Assembly (NCBI RefSeq): GCF_932294415.1
Contig: NC_065543.1
Span: 43,608,277-43,672,276 of the forward strand
Direction of reading: 5' to 3'
Length of the DNA stretch: 64,000 nucleotides
From: Quercus robur
Lineage: Eukaryota > Streptophyta > Magnoliopsida > Fagales > Fagaceae
Under the pieces are notes generated by a model that worked only from the letters and a program-made list of their open reading frames with translations, searched no databases and was not told the DNA's origin. The translations under genes were made by a program, and so were the position numbers. Positions within the stretch are counted from its first letter, which is position 1. Each line of letters begins with the position of its first letter. Shown in pieces: positions 22,244-33,753 of the stretch.

Positions 22244-22392
22244 TTAGGCATAGATGTTTTCTTGTAGGGCAAGGCCATAGTATAAACGTTTGGAATGATC
22301 CTTGGATCCTGTGCCTACAAGAATCCTCTTCCAACTTCCCTTACACAAGAAAATGTGATTTGGTCGGAGAGAGATCTCCACTCTTTTTTTTC
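22244..22392 (+). pseudogene. LINE reverse-transcriptase remnant, unit B
   Basis: Carries SINVWNDPWI as in unit A, without a sustained frame. Confidence 0.6.
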
Positions 22393-23037
22393 GTGTCCAT
22401 ATATTGGGCTGACAAACACAGCACAGATTCAATAATTCTCATACCATCGTTTGGAAATCCTTATGGCAAAGCATATTCCATGAAAGGTTAAAAATGTTGA
22501 TGCTTCTTGTTACCCCTAAAAGCAGGATTAGTGAAAAGATCGGGAGGGAAGAAGACACATCAGCACATGGTATTCATGTGGTAGAAAGGCAGAATTGAGG
22601 TTCATTTGTTTTTAAGTTGTGATGTTATTCTCCAAAAAAAAATGACAAAGTGATTTGGTAAGATTAGTGTGGTTTAAATCAGTATTGGGCCAAAGATAAA
22701 CAATGTTAGTGTAGACTCAAGTCTTGGTCTGATTAAGGCTTCTGTATCCCAGATAGTGTTTTATTACAAGGAGGGCTTTCCAAAGATCAAACTCTTCTTA
22801 TTGTGGCTGTGAGTCTGTGACCATGAACACGATTTGGAAATTCAGAAATAAATTTGATGCTAACAAGTGAGCCTCTCAATCTTGATGGTTTGATTCAATA
22901 AATTCATTTGGACTATCAGAGATTCGAAGCCAAGACCCCTAAACCCCAACTTTGCATGCAAATTTCTAAACTAGTCTAGTGGGAAAGAGCACCTTACTCT
23001 TGTTGGAAAGCAAATGTTGATGCTTCTTGTTAGATGG

Positions 23038-24685
23038 TGTTAGAGATATATATTAGACATATTAGCCCAATATAATAGGCCCAAGCCCATTCCTGCTTGT
23101 ACTAGTAGTCTAGGGTTTAGTCGCCTATATATACTCATGTTAGGGTTCATTGTAACACAGGAAGTTATTGTACTACACTCTCATACAATAAAGATGTAGC
23201 CCTTAAGGGATTCCTCCGTGGATGTAGGCCGTAAGGCTGAACCACGTAACCCTCGTGTTCTCAGTGTTCCTCTTCTATGCTTCCTCTTCCGCATCCACTC
23301 TAGCATACACAATATGATATAACACATCGCGTTGCTAATATTTAACATGGTATCAGAGCCAAACTTCGTTCTTGGCATCAAACAAATATCTCTAGCAAAC
23401 AAAGAAGATTCTCATGTGCACATCGCCAACAGAAGTCACACATGCTTGTCTGCTAGATCTAGACTCCACGGCATCTCGCAGCCACCGTGGCGCAGTGCTG
23501 TGTCCAAGATCCACAAACTCAAGCAAACCCGTGACATCAATCTCAGATCTGCGCAAATCCAAGCCTCGCCTGACGAAACCAACACCACAGACTTGTTCCA
23601 AGATCTCTCGTGACCAAAACCCAGAAATCCGGTCACCCAAATCCTTGCCACGCGCCTCCACGCGCCGCAGAAGCCTCCGAAAAATTCCCACGCGCCGTCT
23701 CAGATTCATTACTTCAGATCGTCTTATTGGCCACACGCGCCGTCCAATCGGCAATGTCGACCACCGATCTACCTACGGAAGAAATATCGTCTTCAACGGC
23801 CGCTGCACGCGCCTCCACGCGCCACCTGGGTTTCTGGCTTCTCCTCCACGCGCCGGTAACGCTATCACGTGCATTCCACGCGCCGGAAAACTATTGCTGA
23901 TGTCATCTGACGTCATCGGAAGACGTCATCACTCCACGTCAGCAACCACGCAAGCACGTCCACGTCAGCCCTAGTCCACGTCAGCGACACGTCATCAGCC
24001 ACGTCAGCAGTGTTGTCTCGTCAGCACCACGTCACCTAGCTGACCGTTGACCGGACCGACCCGACCCGGACCACCCGGATCTGACCCGTGAGAACTTTGA
24101 CTGTTGACTTTGACTCTGGACCAGTTGACTTTGACTTTTTGCGTTGATTTTTGACTAAAAGTCAAAATTTCCAAAAGGGTCTATCTTGCTCAGTTTTTCG
24201 CGTAGATTCCGATTTTGGCCTCCGTTTCTTCATTTGAAGCTTCGAAATTGGACAATTGGCACATTCTTCATTGTGGTTTCTTCAAAGGCATTCTACAAGG
24301 CATCTTCAAGTGATCTTCTCATGCTTATCCAACCTCAAGTCTTCATCAAGCTTCCGCCTTGAGTTTGAGGGAGGGTGTTAGAGATATATATTAGACATAT
24401 TAGCCCAATATAATAGGCCCAAGCCCATTCCTGCTTGTACTAGTAGTCTAGGGTTTAGTCGCCTATATATACTCATGTTAGGGTTCATTGTAACACAGGA
24501 AGTTATTGTACTACACTCTCATACAATAAAGATGTAGCCCTTAAGGGATTCCTCCGTGGATGTAGGCCGTAAGGCTGAACCACGTAACCCTCGTGTTCTC
24601 AGTGTTCCTCTTCTATGCTTCCTCTTCCGCATCCACTCTAGCATACACAATATGATATAACACATCGCGTTGCTAATATTTAACA
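23038..24685 (+). mobile_element. Small non-autonomous LTR element, young (TSD GATGG)
   Basis: Two 310-bp LTRs (23038-23347 and 24376-24685) appear identical base for base by eye, start TGTTAG and end TTTAACA. Target duplication GATGG lies at 23033-23037 and 24686-24690. The primer binding site TGGTATCAGAGCC begins at 23348, directly after the LTR. The purine tract GAGGGAGGG ends at 24375. The 1.03 kb internal part has no gag or pol. It is GC-rich and packed with CACGCGCC and CCACGTCAGC repeats. Unit A has the empty site at about 3945. Likely a copia-derived LARD/TRIM-like element moved by a relative. Confidence 0.95.
23640..24160. repeat. CACGCGCC / CCACGTCAGC / GTTGACTTTGAC short-repeat block
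   Basis: Within the small LTR element. Roughly seven CACGCGCC copies (23650-23885) are followed by roughly five CCACGTCA/CACGTCAGC copies (23935-24030), then ACCCGACCCGGACC and GTTGACTTTGAC repeats. ACGT cores are the core of plant bZIP-type G-box/C-box sites. Confidence 0.85.
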
Positions 24686-25681
24686 GATGGTAAAGTGCAT
24701 GTTGTGATAATGGTGAATAGAATTATGCAGCTGAATTCTTGAAAGCATTAGGTGAAAAGAATCTCATTTGTATTTGCTCTAGTCAATATTCAACTCAATA
24801 AGAGAAAATCTCTTGTAATGCTTCCATAATTCTAAGATAAAGTTATTTGTCTGCCAAAAGTTGAAGAAGTGATTTTAAAAGTGAGAGAAGCTATAGTAAC
24901 CTATTAATTTTGTTGAATCATAATTTACACTCGCACCTTAATCTACCAGCTAAATAGACTTATGTCTGTTTTACTTTCTTATGCCAGTCATTGTTTCTTT
25001 GCAACCTCAATAGATGTGTGTTTCTAATAAATTCATAAAATTTTTATAAAAAGTGATAAATTGACTTTCTAAACCAAAGTTTTGTATGGCGCAGCTTGAA
25101 GCTGCCCTTCACTGTGTTAATTTTTTAGATTTATGCCACCACTCCCGTATCCTATTTCCTTATATATTCCATTTGGTCTGTTCAGAATTTTTTTTTTTTT
25201 TTTCCTTGTAAGTCATGGCCTTAGTTGGGCTCTCTGAATGACATATAGTGGCAATGGAAACTGTTGTGTTCAGCAATGAATTCATGGACCATTGGAAGAA
25301 AACACCTTAACTGCTTCAAGCTTTGACACAGAAAAAAATGAATATGTGAATATTTCTGATATGTTGATATGGATCTCAAGTGTGTCTATTTCTAAATAAT
25401 TGGGTTAACTACAAGAACCACACGCACATATTCGTTCACATCTACAACAAAGCCATCCTCTGATTTACCACCCCCCCCCCCCCTTTCTTTGCAAGCTACC
25501 ATTTTTATCCCTAGATATTTTAAGAGTTCAATTTCGTCCATCAACTTTTATATGTTCCAATTTAGTTCCAACACTTTGAAATTGGTTGCATGTTACACTC
25601 GCTCCCACTTCCCTAAGAGAAATTGATTGATTTCTGTGAAATTCTTTTCAAATTGAGTGAATTTAATTTGATCCTTCTTAA

Positions 25682-25690
25682 TACAAAGAA
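25682..25690. repeat. MULE left target-site duplication
   Basis: TACAAAGAA. The same nine bases lie at 32194-32202, directly after the right terminus. Confidence 0.96.
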
Positions 25691-25959
25691 GGCGAAAAAC
25701 ACATTTTGGTCCTTACATTTTGACCCGATTCCCGTTTTAGTCCCTAAGTTTTTTTTTTTACCGCTTTTAGTCCCTCTCCAGAAAAACGGTTCCATTTTGG
25801 TCCCTACCATTACTTCATAAACGGATATTGCTAATGTGGCAAACGGCATTGGTAGTCAATAATAAAATAATGTTTACAGTACCACCGTTAGTTACTCCCG
25901 CCCTTACTAGTCACTTGCCACTCACGTGACGGTCCCTAACCAAGCAAAACCCCAAATCA
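25691..25959 (+). repeat. MULE left TIR
   Basis: 269 bp, inverted match to 31927-32193. Both contain repeated GGTCCCT/TTTTAGTCCCT phrases. Confidence 0.95.
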
Positions 25960-26121
25960 CCCAAATAGAAATCCCTAACCCCCAAATTTCCTCAGCTCCT
26001 CGCTCATTAGTCACCACACGGATTGAAGTCCCTCACCAGTCACGAACTCAAAAACACCTTCAAATCAATTGCTCCTCGCTCACCACACAGCCGAAAACCA
26101 TCTTCAAATCAACTGCTTTCC

Positions 26122-26848
26122 ATGGATTCAAGCTCGATGTCATCGAGTGGAAGCTTGAGGAAAAGGGGCCCAGCCCGATGCTTCTGCTCGAAGAGACCCG
26201 TTATGGTCGTTTCGTGGACATCTGACAACCCTGGAAGAAGGTTCTACGGTTGTCCAAATTACTGGGTAAGGTAGTATCTCTCTTTGTAATGTTTTTAAAT
26301 TTCTGGGTTTTTAACTTTGGAAGCACTTCAGGTTCATTTTCGTTTCAATCTTGCTTCAATCTTGCAATCCCCTTTAGTCTAAGTCTAACCCAGAATTTCT
26401 TTTCTTAAATAAATAAAAATTTTAAAAAAATTTAAGGAAAAAAAAAAAAAAAAAAACTCAGCTTGTTGCTGACAATATAAATTGTGCTAATACAAGAACA
26501 TTGTGCTAATACAAGAATATTGTGCTAATACTATTTTAGTTTCTGGTAAGGTAGTATTTGCTAATACTATTTGTTACTGTTTTTCATGATTTTGGTTGTT
26601 CATTTAACATCATTTATCTGGTCCTTGGGTGTCAGGTTGGACGCAAGTGTAAATTTTTTCAGTGGCTTGATGATGAAATCTGCGAGCGTGGGAAGGTGCT
26701 GATTCCGGAGCAGAGGCAACAGATTTTGACCCTTGAAACTGCCTTTGTAGGCTACAGGAAGAGAGAGAAGAGGCTGCTCATTTGCCTGGGGCTGTCTCTG
26801 GTGATAAGTGGGATGCTACTTTGTTTGATGCTTCTTCTGGTTGGCTAA
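26122..26848 (+). CDS. GRF-type zinc-finger membrane protein carried by the MULE (2 exons)
   Basis: Exons 26122-26265 and 26636-26848, GT-AG intron in phase 0, giving 118 aa. The start ATG opens a Ser-rich leader (MDSSSMSSSGSL). A GRF zinc finger spans about residues 18-58: CFC, then GRRFYGCPNYW, then GRKCKFFQWLDD, with Cys spacing typical of the family. A short helical region follows and then a C-terminal hydrophobic segment (about 96-118) likely to be a membrane anchor. Small plant proteins of this GRF plus helix plus anchor layout are known and uncharacterised. It lies about 160 bp inside the left TIR and is transcribed toward the transposase. No stop or frameshift. Its role is unknown. 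Confidence 0.8.
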
Positions 26849-27927
26849 ATAGGTGGGGGGGAATGGGTCATTAGGTGGGTAGGTGTTAGTGGAAAAAGGC
26901 CTGAATTTTGTTGTATGTATTAGTGGCAAAAGGCCTGAATTTTGGTGTATGTATTAGTGGAAAAAGGCCATAATTTGTATTGGAATGTGTTTGTTTGTAG
27001 TAGTGGGAAAAGGCCTGATTTTTTGGTGTAATTCTCTTTGCAATCCAAGACTCTAGCAATGGAATATGGTCTTTTTAATTAATCTATGATTTGTGTACCA
27101 ATTTATTACATTATTGTTAAGTGTTTGTGCCAAAGCAGTTTGTGATATTAACTGTGCATCAACTGTCAATTTGACACTGCAATTTTGAATGGAAACAGCA
27201 ATTTGACACAACAATTTGACACTGCAATTTTGAATGGAAACAGCAATTTGACAAAGCAATTTGATACTGCAAATTGATACTGCAATTTAGAGAGCAACTG
27301 GTTGCAAAATAAAAGAGGCAGCTCTTTATGTATTAAAGGAGCTGGCTGCAAAATTTACCAAACCTGCATGCATCACCAGCAGCCTGCATAATTTACCAAA
27401 CCTGCATAGTTTCTGCATAACTTACCAAACCAGCAGCTCTTTATTCATACATCATTACACATTTATTCATACATCATACATCATTACACATTAAAGTGGC
27501 TACTCCCAGCACATTAAACTCCAATGCTCACCAAATCTGCATAATCACCAAACTGTCCAGCAAAGCTAAAAACCAACAAATTTGAGTTTAAGCATTTTAA
27601 AAACCAAAGCTAAAAACCAGCAAAACAAATCTGAATAATGGAAGCTGAATCATCATAACAATGGGAGAATAATTACAAAATATTTAACACCAATGGTAGT
27701 TTTTGGTGTACCACAATAATTACAAAATATGGGACAAAGCACATTCATACAAAAAAGGATTTGGTCAGCCCATAAACATATGCCAATTGTTCTAACAGTT
27801 ACATAAGTATATGAAGAGTGTTTGGTCAGCCCATAAACATATGCCAATTGTTCTAGCAGTTACATAAATATATGAAAAGTACTTCAACACATAGCACAAC
27901 AAAAAAAAAAGGTCCTGCTTTAGTTTG
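26849..27927. other. MULE interior between the convergent genes
   Basis: No gene. Contains short tandem repeats: a unit with GCAATTTGACACTGCAATTT repeated at about 27165-27290, and a roughly 65-bp duplication at about 27765-27880 (TTGGTCAGCCCATAAACATA twice). Both 3' ends of the genes fall here. Confidence 0.7.
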
Positions 27928-30900
27928 CTATCTTTTAGCAGATCTCATTGCTGCCATATATCTTGCTGCATTCCCAGTTGCATTCAAGGTTTCAGTAGTG
28001 GCTGCACTTTTCTTTCTCTGTTTTTTTGGTCTTCGATTGGACTGGTTATCAGTGGGGGGTGGAGGTGCACTTGTAGTCACATCATCATTAGAGCTTGGTT
28101 GTGCCCTGTGTACTGTTGGCTGAGCATCCTTGGCTGCCTGCAAGCATAAGCACAATAACAATTAATAGTTTGCCAACTGAAAAACAAAACAATGAGGATA
28201 TCTAAGTCAAAGTGTATACTTACCCTTCTAGTAGTCCTACTGGCTTGGGATGCACTCCCAGGCAAGGAGGAGTTCCCTCCTACTTCTCCCTTGCAGCTCC
28301 TCTTGTTGTGTCCTAATTTCCCACATAACTTGCATTGTTTTGAGATGCCTAGGCCTCTTTTTTTTCTGTGACTTCTAGGTTCATCATGTTCCAGTGCCCT
28401 CTTCTTCTTAGGCCTGCCAAGAGGTCTCCTCTTGATAGGGGGTTGCACAGGTGGCAGTCCACTAGGACCCCACATATTCTGGCCATTGATGGGCTCTATA
28501 ATGGGTTCATAGCAATCAATGTAGGTAGTCCTTTTGTAGTAAGCATTGACATACTTTTCAGCATCTTTTCTGTTGAAAAATATGCAAGAAATGGCATGGC
28601 AACATGGTATGCCAACTATGTCCCACTTCCTACAGCTGCATTTCTTTTCTTCCAAGTCCACAATGAAACTCTCAAGCCCATTTTTCACTTCAAACTTCAT
28701 ACAACCAGCCCAACATGCTATCCACTTGCTGCATGGCAACTTCTCCTTGTACAGCCTCTTCCTTATCTTAGGACACAACTCAGATTCCACCTTCGTAATC
28801 ATTTCTCTGTTTGCTTGAAATCTAGTCATCAGATATAGCATAATACACTCAAGCTGCAAGCACATAGAGAGAAAGGGAGAATTAATCATTCATGAATTAC
28901 ATAGGTCTATGGATCATAATGCACATGAAAGGGAGAATTATGCATACCATGGTAATTATAGGTTTGCTCCTGAACTTAACTATCGTACTGTTGAAGCTTT
29001 CACACATGTTGTTCAAGACCGTGTCACTCTGCCCATCACTTTTGAACATGTGCCTAGCCCAGATAGTTGTTGACTGAGATTGCAGCCATTTGAATGCATC
29101 TTCATCCACCTCCTTTAGCTCATTCATTGCCCTCTCAAATGCTTGCCGATAGGTAGCCTTGGTTGCTTTCTAAAAAAGGTCTCTAATAATGACACCAGGA
29201 TGATTTTTCCTCAAATTTTGGTATAAATGTCTGCAGCAAATCCTGTGCTCGTACTGTGGCCAATTGTCAACAAAGGTGTTCACCAACCCCTGCAAAGCAC
29301 AATCATTTAATTCAGCAAGCAATGAAGCTACCATTAACTACAAATAATTCAACAAGCAATAAAGCTACCATCATACCTTCTGCTGGTCAGATATGAACAC
29401 CCATTGCTTGTCATCTCCTATGTCAACAAGCAATAAATTAAAAAACCAGGTCCAACTGTCCTTTGTTTCAGCCGCTACTACTGCATATGCGAATGGGAAG
29501 TATTCATCATTGAGATCTCTGCCAACAGCACACATCAGCTGACCACCTGTCTTGGTCTTCAGATGGCATGCATCTAGACCAATGATTGGCCTGCACCCTG
29601 CCAAGAAACCCTTCTTGCAACCTTCAAGGCAGATGTAGATTCTTTCAAAATATGGCAGCCCGGTTGCCAATCCATGCTCAGCTGCCAAATCACCATCCTC
29701 ATAAGTATGCACCTTCATCAATATTATGCTCCCAGGACTGCACCTTCTCAACTCATCACAGTACTCCCATAGTTGGTTGAACTGTGCAGTGTGGGTCCCA
29801 TCAACAGCATCTTAAGCTCTCTCTCTAGCCCTACTTGCCTTGCCTGCACTTATGTCAACCACATACTTCTCATGCACAGCCTCCTGAATATCCTTAAGCT
29901 TTATACCAGGTTGTCTCCTAACCCTCTTCACTAACTTCTTCCCAATGTATGATGCTGTGCACCTTGAATTTCTATAGCTTCTGCTGCATGTGTGTTCCAT
30001 GTTCAGTGTTTTCAATCTAAAACTCTTCTCCCTTGGCACCTTTGCAAGGTAGGCAACAAAATTGCACCATGGCTGGCATCGGGCTCTCACTTTCACCAAG
30101 TCATTTTTCACAAATTTTATACCCCACCCACCATGGACTGCATAATCAGTTATAGCATCTTTAAATTGTTTAGCTAAGATGAACAACATATCCTTTTCAA
30201 ACCTAAGGTTCTCAGCTTTGGCTACTGGCCTAAAGATTGGATATTTGCTGCTCCTAATAGAATTGTCAACCTCAGCAACAGGGATGTCATCATCACTTAA
30301 ATCATCACCACCCTCACTGCTTGATGATGATTCATCAAGGCTAAGCAACTCCTCACTCTCATAGTCAGAATTCATGACACCACCACCCATTTGTCCTGCT
30401 TCAACCTCAGCATTTTCAGCTTGATTGTCCCAACTATCAGGACTATCTTCACCAATATTCATTGGTTGCACTTTTGGTTCTGGCTCTGGCTCTTCTTCTA
30501 AGTCACTCCTCTCATCCTCACTACCCTCACTGCCCTCACTACTCTCCTCAACTTGGTCATCAACAACTGGTGCTTTGCCTGCCCTCCTAGCACAAACTTC
30601 CTCATCATCTACCTCATGTGGCTCACCATGGTCAACATTAACAAATTCAGCATCATCATGGCCTCCAAATTGTGAAAAATCAGGTCTATACTCTTCATTA
30701 TCATTTTGAAGCACTCTGTCACTAGCAAAAACCTCTACACCTACACCTTCTACTTCACTACCAGGTACTCCAGCAGCTAAGGGATCAAAATCCTCCATTG
30801 GTAACTCAACTGGTTCATGCACTGGATGCTCCACAAAGACATGAATCTCCCCATATTCCTTCACCAAGTCAGTCATGAACATAGCAGGATCATCATCAAC

Positions 30901-31125
30901 CACCTGATGGAAATTTGACCGCTCTGGGTCCACACCAGGCATTTTATACCATAGCTTATCTACTTCAGAGTAGCCAAAATCCCTACATATACTCTCAATC
31001 TCTACTTTTGACCACCTATCTGGGTCACAGTTATCCACTATATCAACTATCCCTCCCACATACGCTTGAGGGTTCCACATGAAATGCCCACCATGGTGGA
31101 CATGCAGAGTAAAAAGCTCATTCAT
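27928..31125 (-). pseudogene. MuDR-type transposase, 4 exons, two nonsense codons
   Basis: Exons 31125-29377, 29289-28948, 28853-28224 and 28137-27928, all GT-AG in phase 0. Domains in order: PB1-like N-terminus (MNELFTLHVHHGG), a long acidic linker, a MuDR DNA-binding-type region (about 30250-29900), and the MULE catalytic domain with PIIGLDACHLK and FISDQQK supplying the Asp residues. Then come a SWIM zinc finger (CSCRKWDIVGIPCCH), a basic RPKKKR stretch and a zinc knuckle CKLCGKLGHNKRSC. In-frame TAA at 29812-29814, between the DNA-binding and catalytic regions, and TAG at 29170-29172 in exon 2. There is no frameshift and all splice sites are intact, so decay is slight. It catalyses cut-and-paste transposition in the nucleus in intact relatives. 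Confidence 0.92.
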
Positions 31126-31926
31126 CCTGCATGCAAGTCACGGGAAGAAAACAGAATGAAAATGAAAACAGATATTAATAATACTTTGTTAGGCTAATAA
31201 ACAAATAAAAAAGCATATAATACCGACAAAGGGATCACATGGACCCAGCCACTTCTTGAAAAGCAAGACACAATACAGACAATCAGTGCAAATACCAACA
31301 CAAAAATTCCATGGTTTATCAAAGGTCAATATAGTGGTCCCTGATAAACAATAGTGACACATAATACAGACAAACAATGCAATTGCCAACAAAAATATAG
31401 TCAGTAATGTGGTCCCTAATAATGTGGTCGCTGACAAACAAAAGTAAAACAAAAGCTATGAAGGGAGACGCAAATAACAAAAGCAACACACAACAGCCAA
31501 ACAATATTCCACTATCACGGTCAGTATTATGTCCACTACAAAAGCTATAAAGGGAGAGAGGAAGAGAGAGAGTGAAAGTGAGACACAACGAGAGAGAAAC
31601 AGAGATAGATTGAAATTTCAGAGCAATAACAAAACACAACATCTCAAAATTCCCAAATTCTCAAAACCCAACAACTGAGATTCAAACCCAGGACGATTAC
31701 CCAGCACTTAAAATGGCATTCATAACATAACTAAAGAGAGAGAGAGTTGGAGAGAAATACAACCTTCGCAATCTGCTCAGCACAAACACACTGAAGCTTG
31801 CCGATTTGTGGGATTTTTGTGCTTGCCGATTTGTGGGTTCTTTGATCGGTCTTGTGATGAGCAACGGGTAAGGTAAGGTAAGAGATTAGGGATTTTCAGC
31901 AAGTTCGCCGTTAGATCTCATCTGAC
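31126..31926. other. MULE transposase 5' region
   Basis: 800 bp between the transposase start and the right TIR, presumably promoter and 5' UTR. Contains AGAGAGAG stretches. No gene. Confidence 0.5.
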
Positions 31927-32193
31927 TGATTTGGGGTTTTGTTTGGTTAGGGACCGTCATGTGAGTGTCAAGTGACTAGTAAGGGCGGGAGTAACTAACA
32001 GTGGCACTGTAGACATTATTTTATTATTGACTACCAATGCCGTTTGCCACATCAGCAATATCCGTTTATGAAGTAACGGTAGGGACCAAAATGGAACCGT
32101 TTTTCTGGAGAGGGACTAAAAGCGGTAAAAAAAAACTTAGGGACTAAAACGGGAATCGGGTCAAAATGTAGGGACCAAAATGTGTTTTTCGCC
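31927..32193 (-). repeat. MULE right TIR
   Basis: 267 bp, inverted match to 25691-25959. Followed directly by TACAAAGAA at 32194-32202. Confidence 0.95.
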
Positions 32194-32769
32194 TACAAAG
32201 AATAAAGAGTTGAAGGGGGGAAATTAGAACAACTTCCTGTAGTTAATGTTAACAAGAAGTGGGAACAAGGTAACTTTGAACTTCGTTAGAACTTTAGCAA
32301 CTAAATTGACACAATCAGGACCAATATAGTTTGTTTGGCCTATTTTCAATTTTTCCCCTTCACTTTATTCTTCTTTTTCTGCTTTACTTGTTCTTTCAAG
32401 AGCTTCCAACATGTATGTGAGCTTCTGTGTGCAACCATTAGCTTTTGTTATGCATGATTATGCCAACTCCTCTCACCATTTGGTGCCACCCTTCGACATG
32501 GGTGCACTCTTCCCCCCCAAATTCATTTATTCCTTTCAATTTGTAATGTTGGCTTGTATTTTATTCCGAAGGACCAAATCATACTTGTCAGTTTTTTCTT
32601 ACTTATTAGTTTTTTGGTGGATAGGCTCTTAAGAATTTGCTTTGAATATTATGTTATCCTCTTGTGAAGAGAATATCTTTTTTTTTTTAATTGTATCAAA
32701 GATCCAAAAAGAAGACTTTTAGAATTATATGCTGTATGACTTTTGTAACGAATTGATTTGGTCTTTCAG

Positions 32770-32898
32770 ATTCGTGCACAGCCATTTGATGCTTCTGGAA
32801 TGATATTTGGATCACAAGCAATGAGGGAATATGCTCAAAGCTCACAACCTGAATGGCTGCATATGCAGGTTGGTGGTAGTTTTGAAAGAGCAACATAA
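32770..32898 (+). pseudogene. Exon-like segment of an unidentified gene, unit C
   Basis: Same 129-bp frame as 18861-18989, after TTTCAG. Reads IRAQPFDASGMIFGSQ and stays open to TAA. Only a few codon changes from unit B. Product not recognised. Confidence 0.45.
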
Positions 32899-33753
32899 TC
32901 TTGAGTGTGTAAGAAGATTAGAGAAGAATTAGTACTTAATCATTTATAATCAAAGGGCAACTGTGCCATAGGTTTCTCCATGTCTGATGCTGAAGTGTGT
33001 TTCCTTGTCTCTTTTAATGTCCTAAAATTGTAATATGAAATCATATGTAGAAAATGCATAATATTTTTATTTATCATCTTACTAGATACACTTTAGTTAA
33101 TTGTATTAGTACACAGAAAGAATCTCCTAGTCCTAGGTTGATCTAGTTCTTAAGCTGTGTAAGCAAAAGACTCTACTTTCTGGAACTTAGTTACAAATTC
33201 TTATTCATTGTTATAGTATGTTACTAATTCATACAATTTCATGCCAAACTGTGTAATGAGAGAATTTTGCTTTCCAAAGTTTCTCTTTCATTGTTGAGTA
33301 TGTTACTAATTGGTACAAATTCATGTTTCAATAATGGTAATGAAATAAATTCAAATAATGAAAAATTTTGGAGTCATTAAAATCGAACTAATGTTATATG
33401 TTACAGAATGAGCAATTGACAAATGCCATAAAATGATTTATTTCTTATTTTTTTGAGAGAAGCCATTAAAGCCAATTTGAATCATTACAACCATAAGACC
33501 AAGACATCAATCAGTTTTTTATGTAGGCAGGGATTAAAACTCATATCTCTTATACAACTATCAAAGAGTTTACCAGTTGAGCTAATTGGAACCTATGTAT
33601 GCGGGGTTTGATACAGAACACTTTTAGATTATTGTATCTGAATTCAGAGGTATATTCTTCAAGGTATTATTTTTTTTACAGTGAGGGAGATTCGATTGTG
33701 TTATTTAGAACTCAATACTTCAACTCACGGGTGAAAAAATTTACCATAAAATT

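Larger units (their letters stand above)
17198..25421. repeat. Segmental duplication unit B
   Basis: Aligns with unit C from 25422 (ACACACAAGTATTTG against ACACGCACATATTCG) and with unit A from 19101. The unit contains GLP copy 2. Two unit-B-specific insertions, at 17285-18068 and 23038-24685, are absent from the sister units. The tail 24816-25421 has no counterpart in unit A (replaced by the Helitron-type DNA) or in unit C. No gene is recognised in that tail. Confidence 0.85.
25691..32193. mobile_element. Complete Mutator-like element (MULE), 6503 bp
   Basis: Bounded by terminal inverted repeats that begin GGCGAAAAACACATTTTGG (25691-25959 and 31927-32193), with about nine substitutions between them by eye. 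A perfect 9-bp target duplication, the Mutator-family length, flanks it, and unit B holds the empty site at 18244-18252. Inside are two convergent genes: a GRF zinc-finger gene on the plus strand and a MuDR-type transposase on the minus strand. The transposase has two stops, so this copy is probably not autonomous now, although its ends look recently active. Confidence 0.97.
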
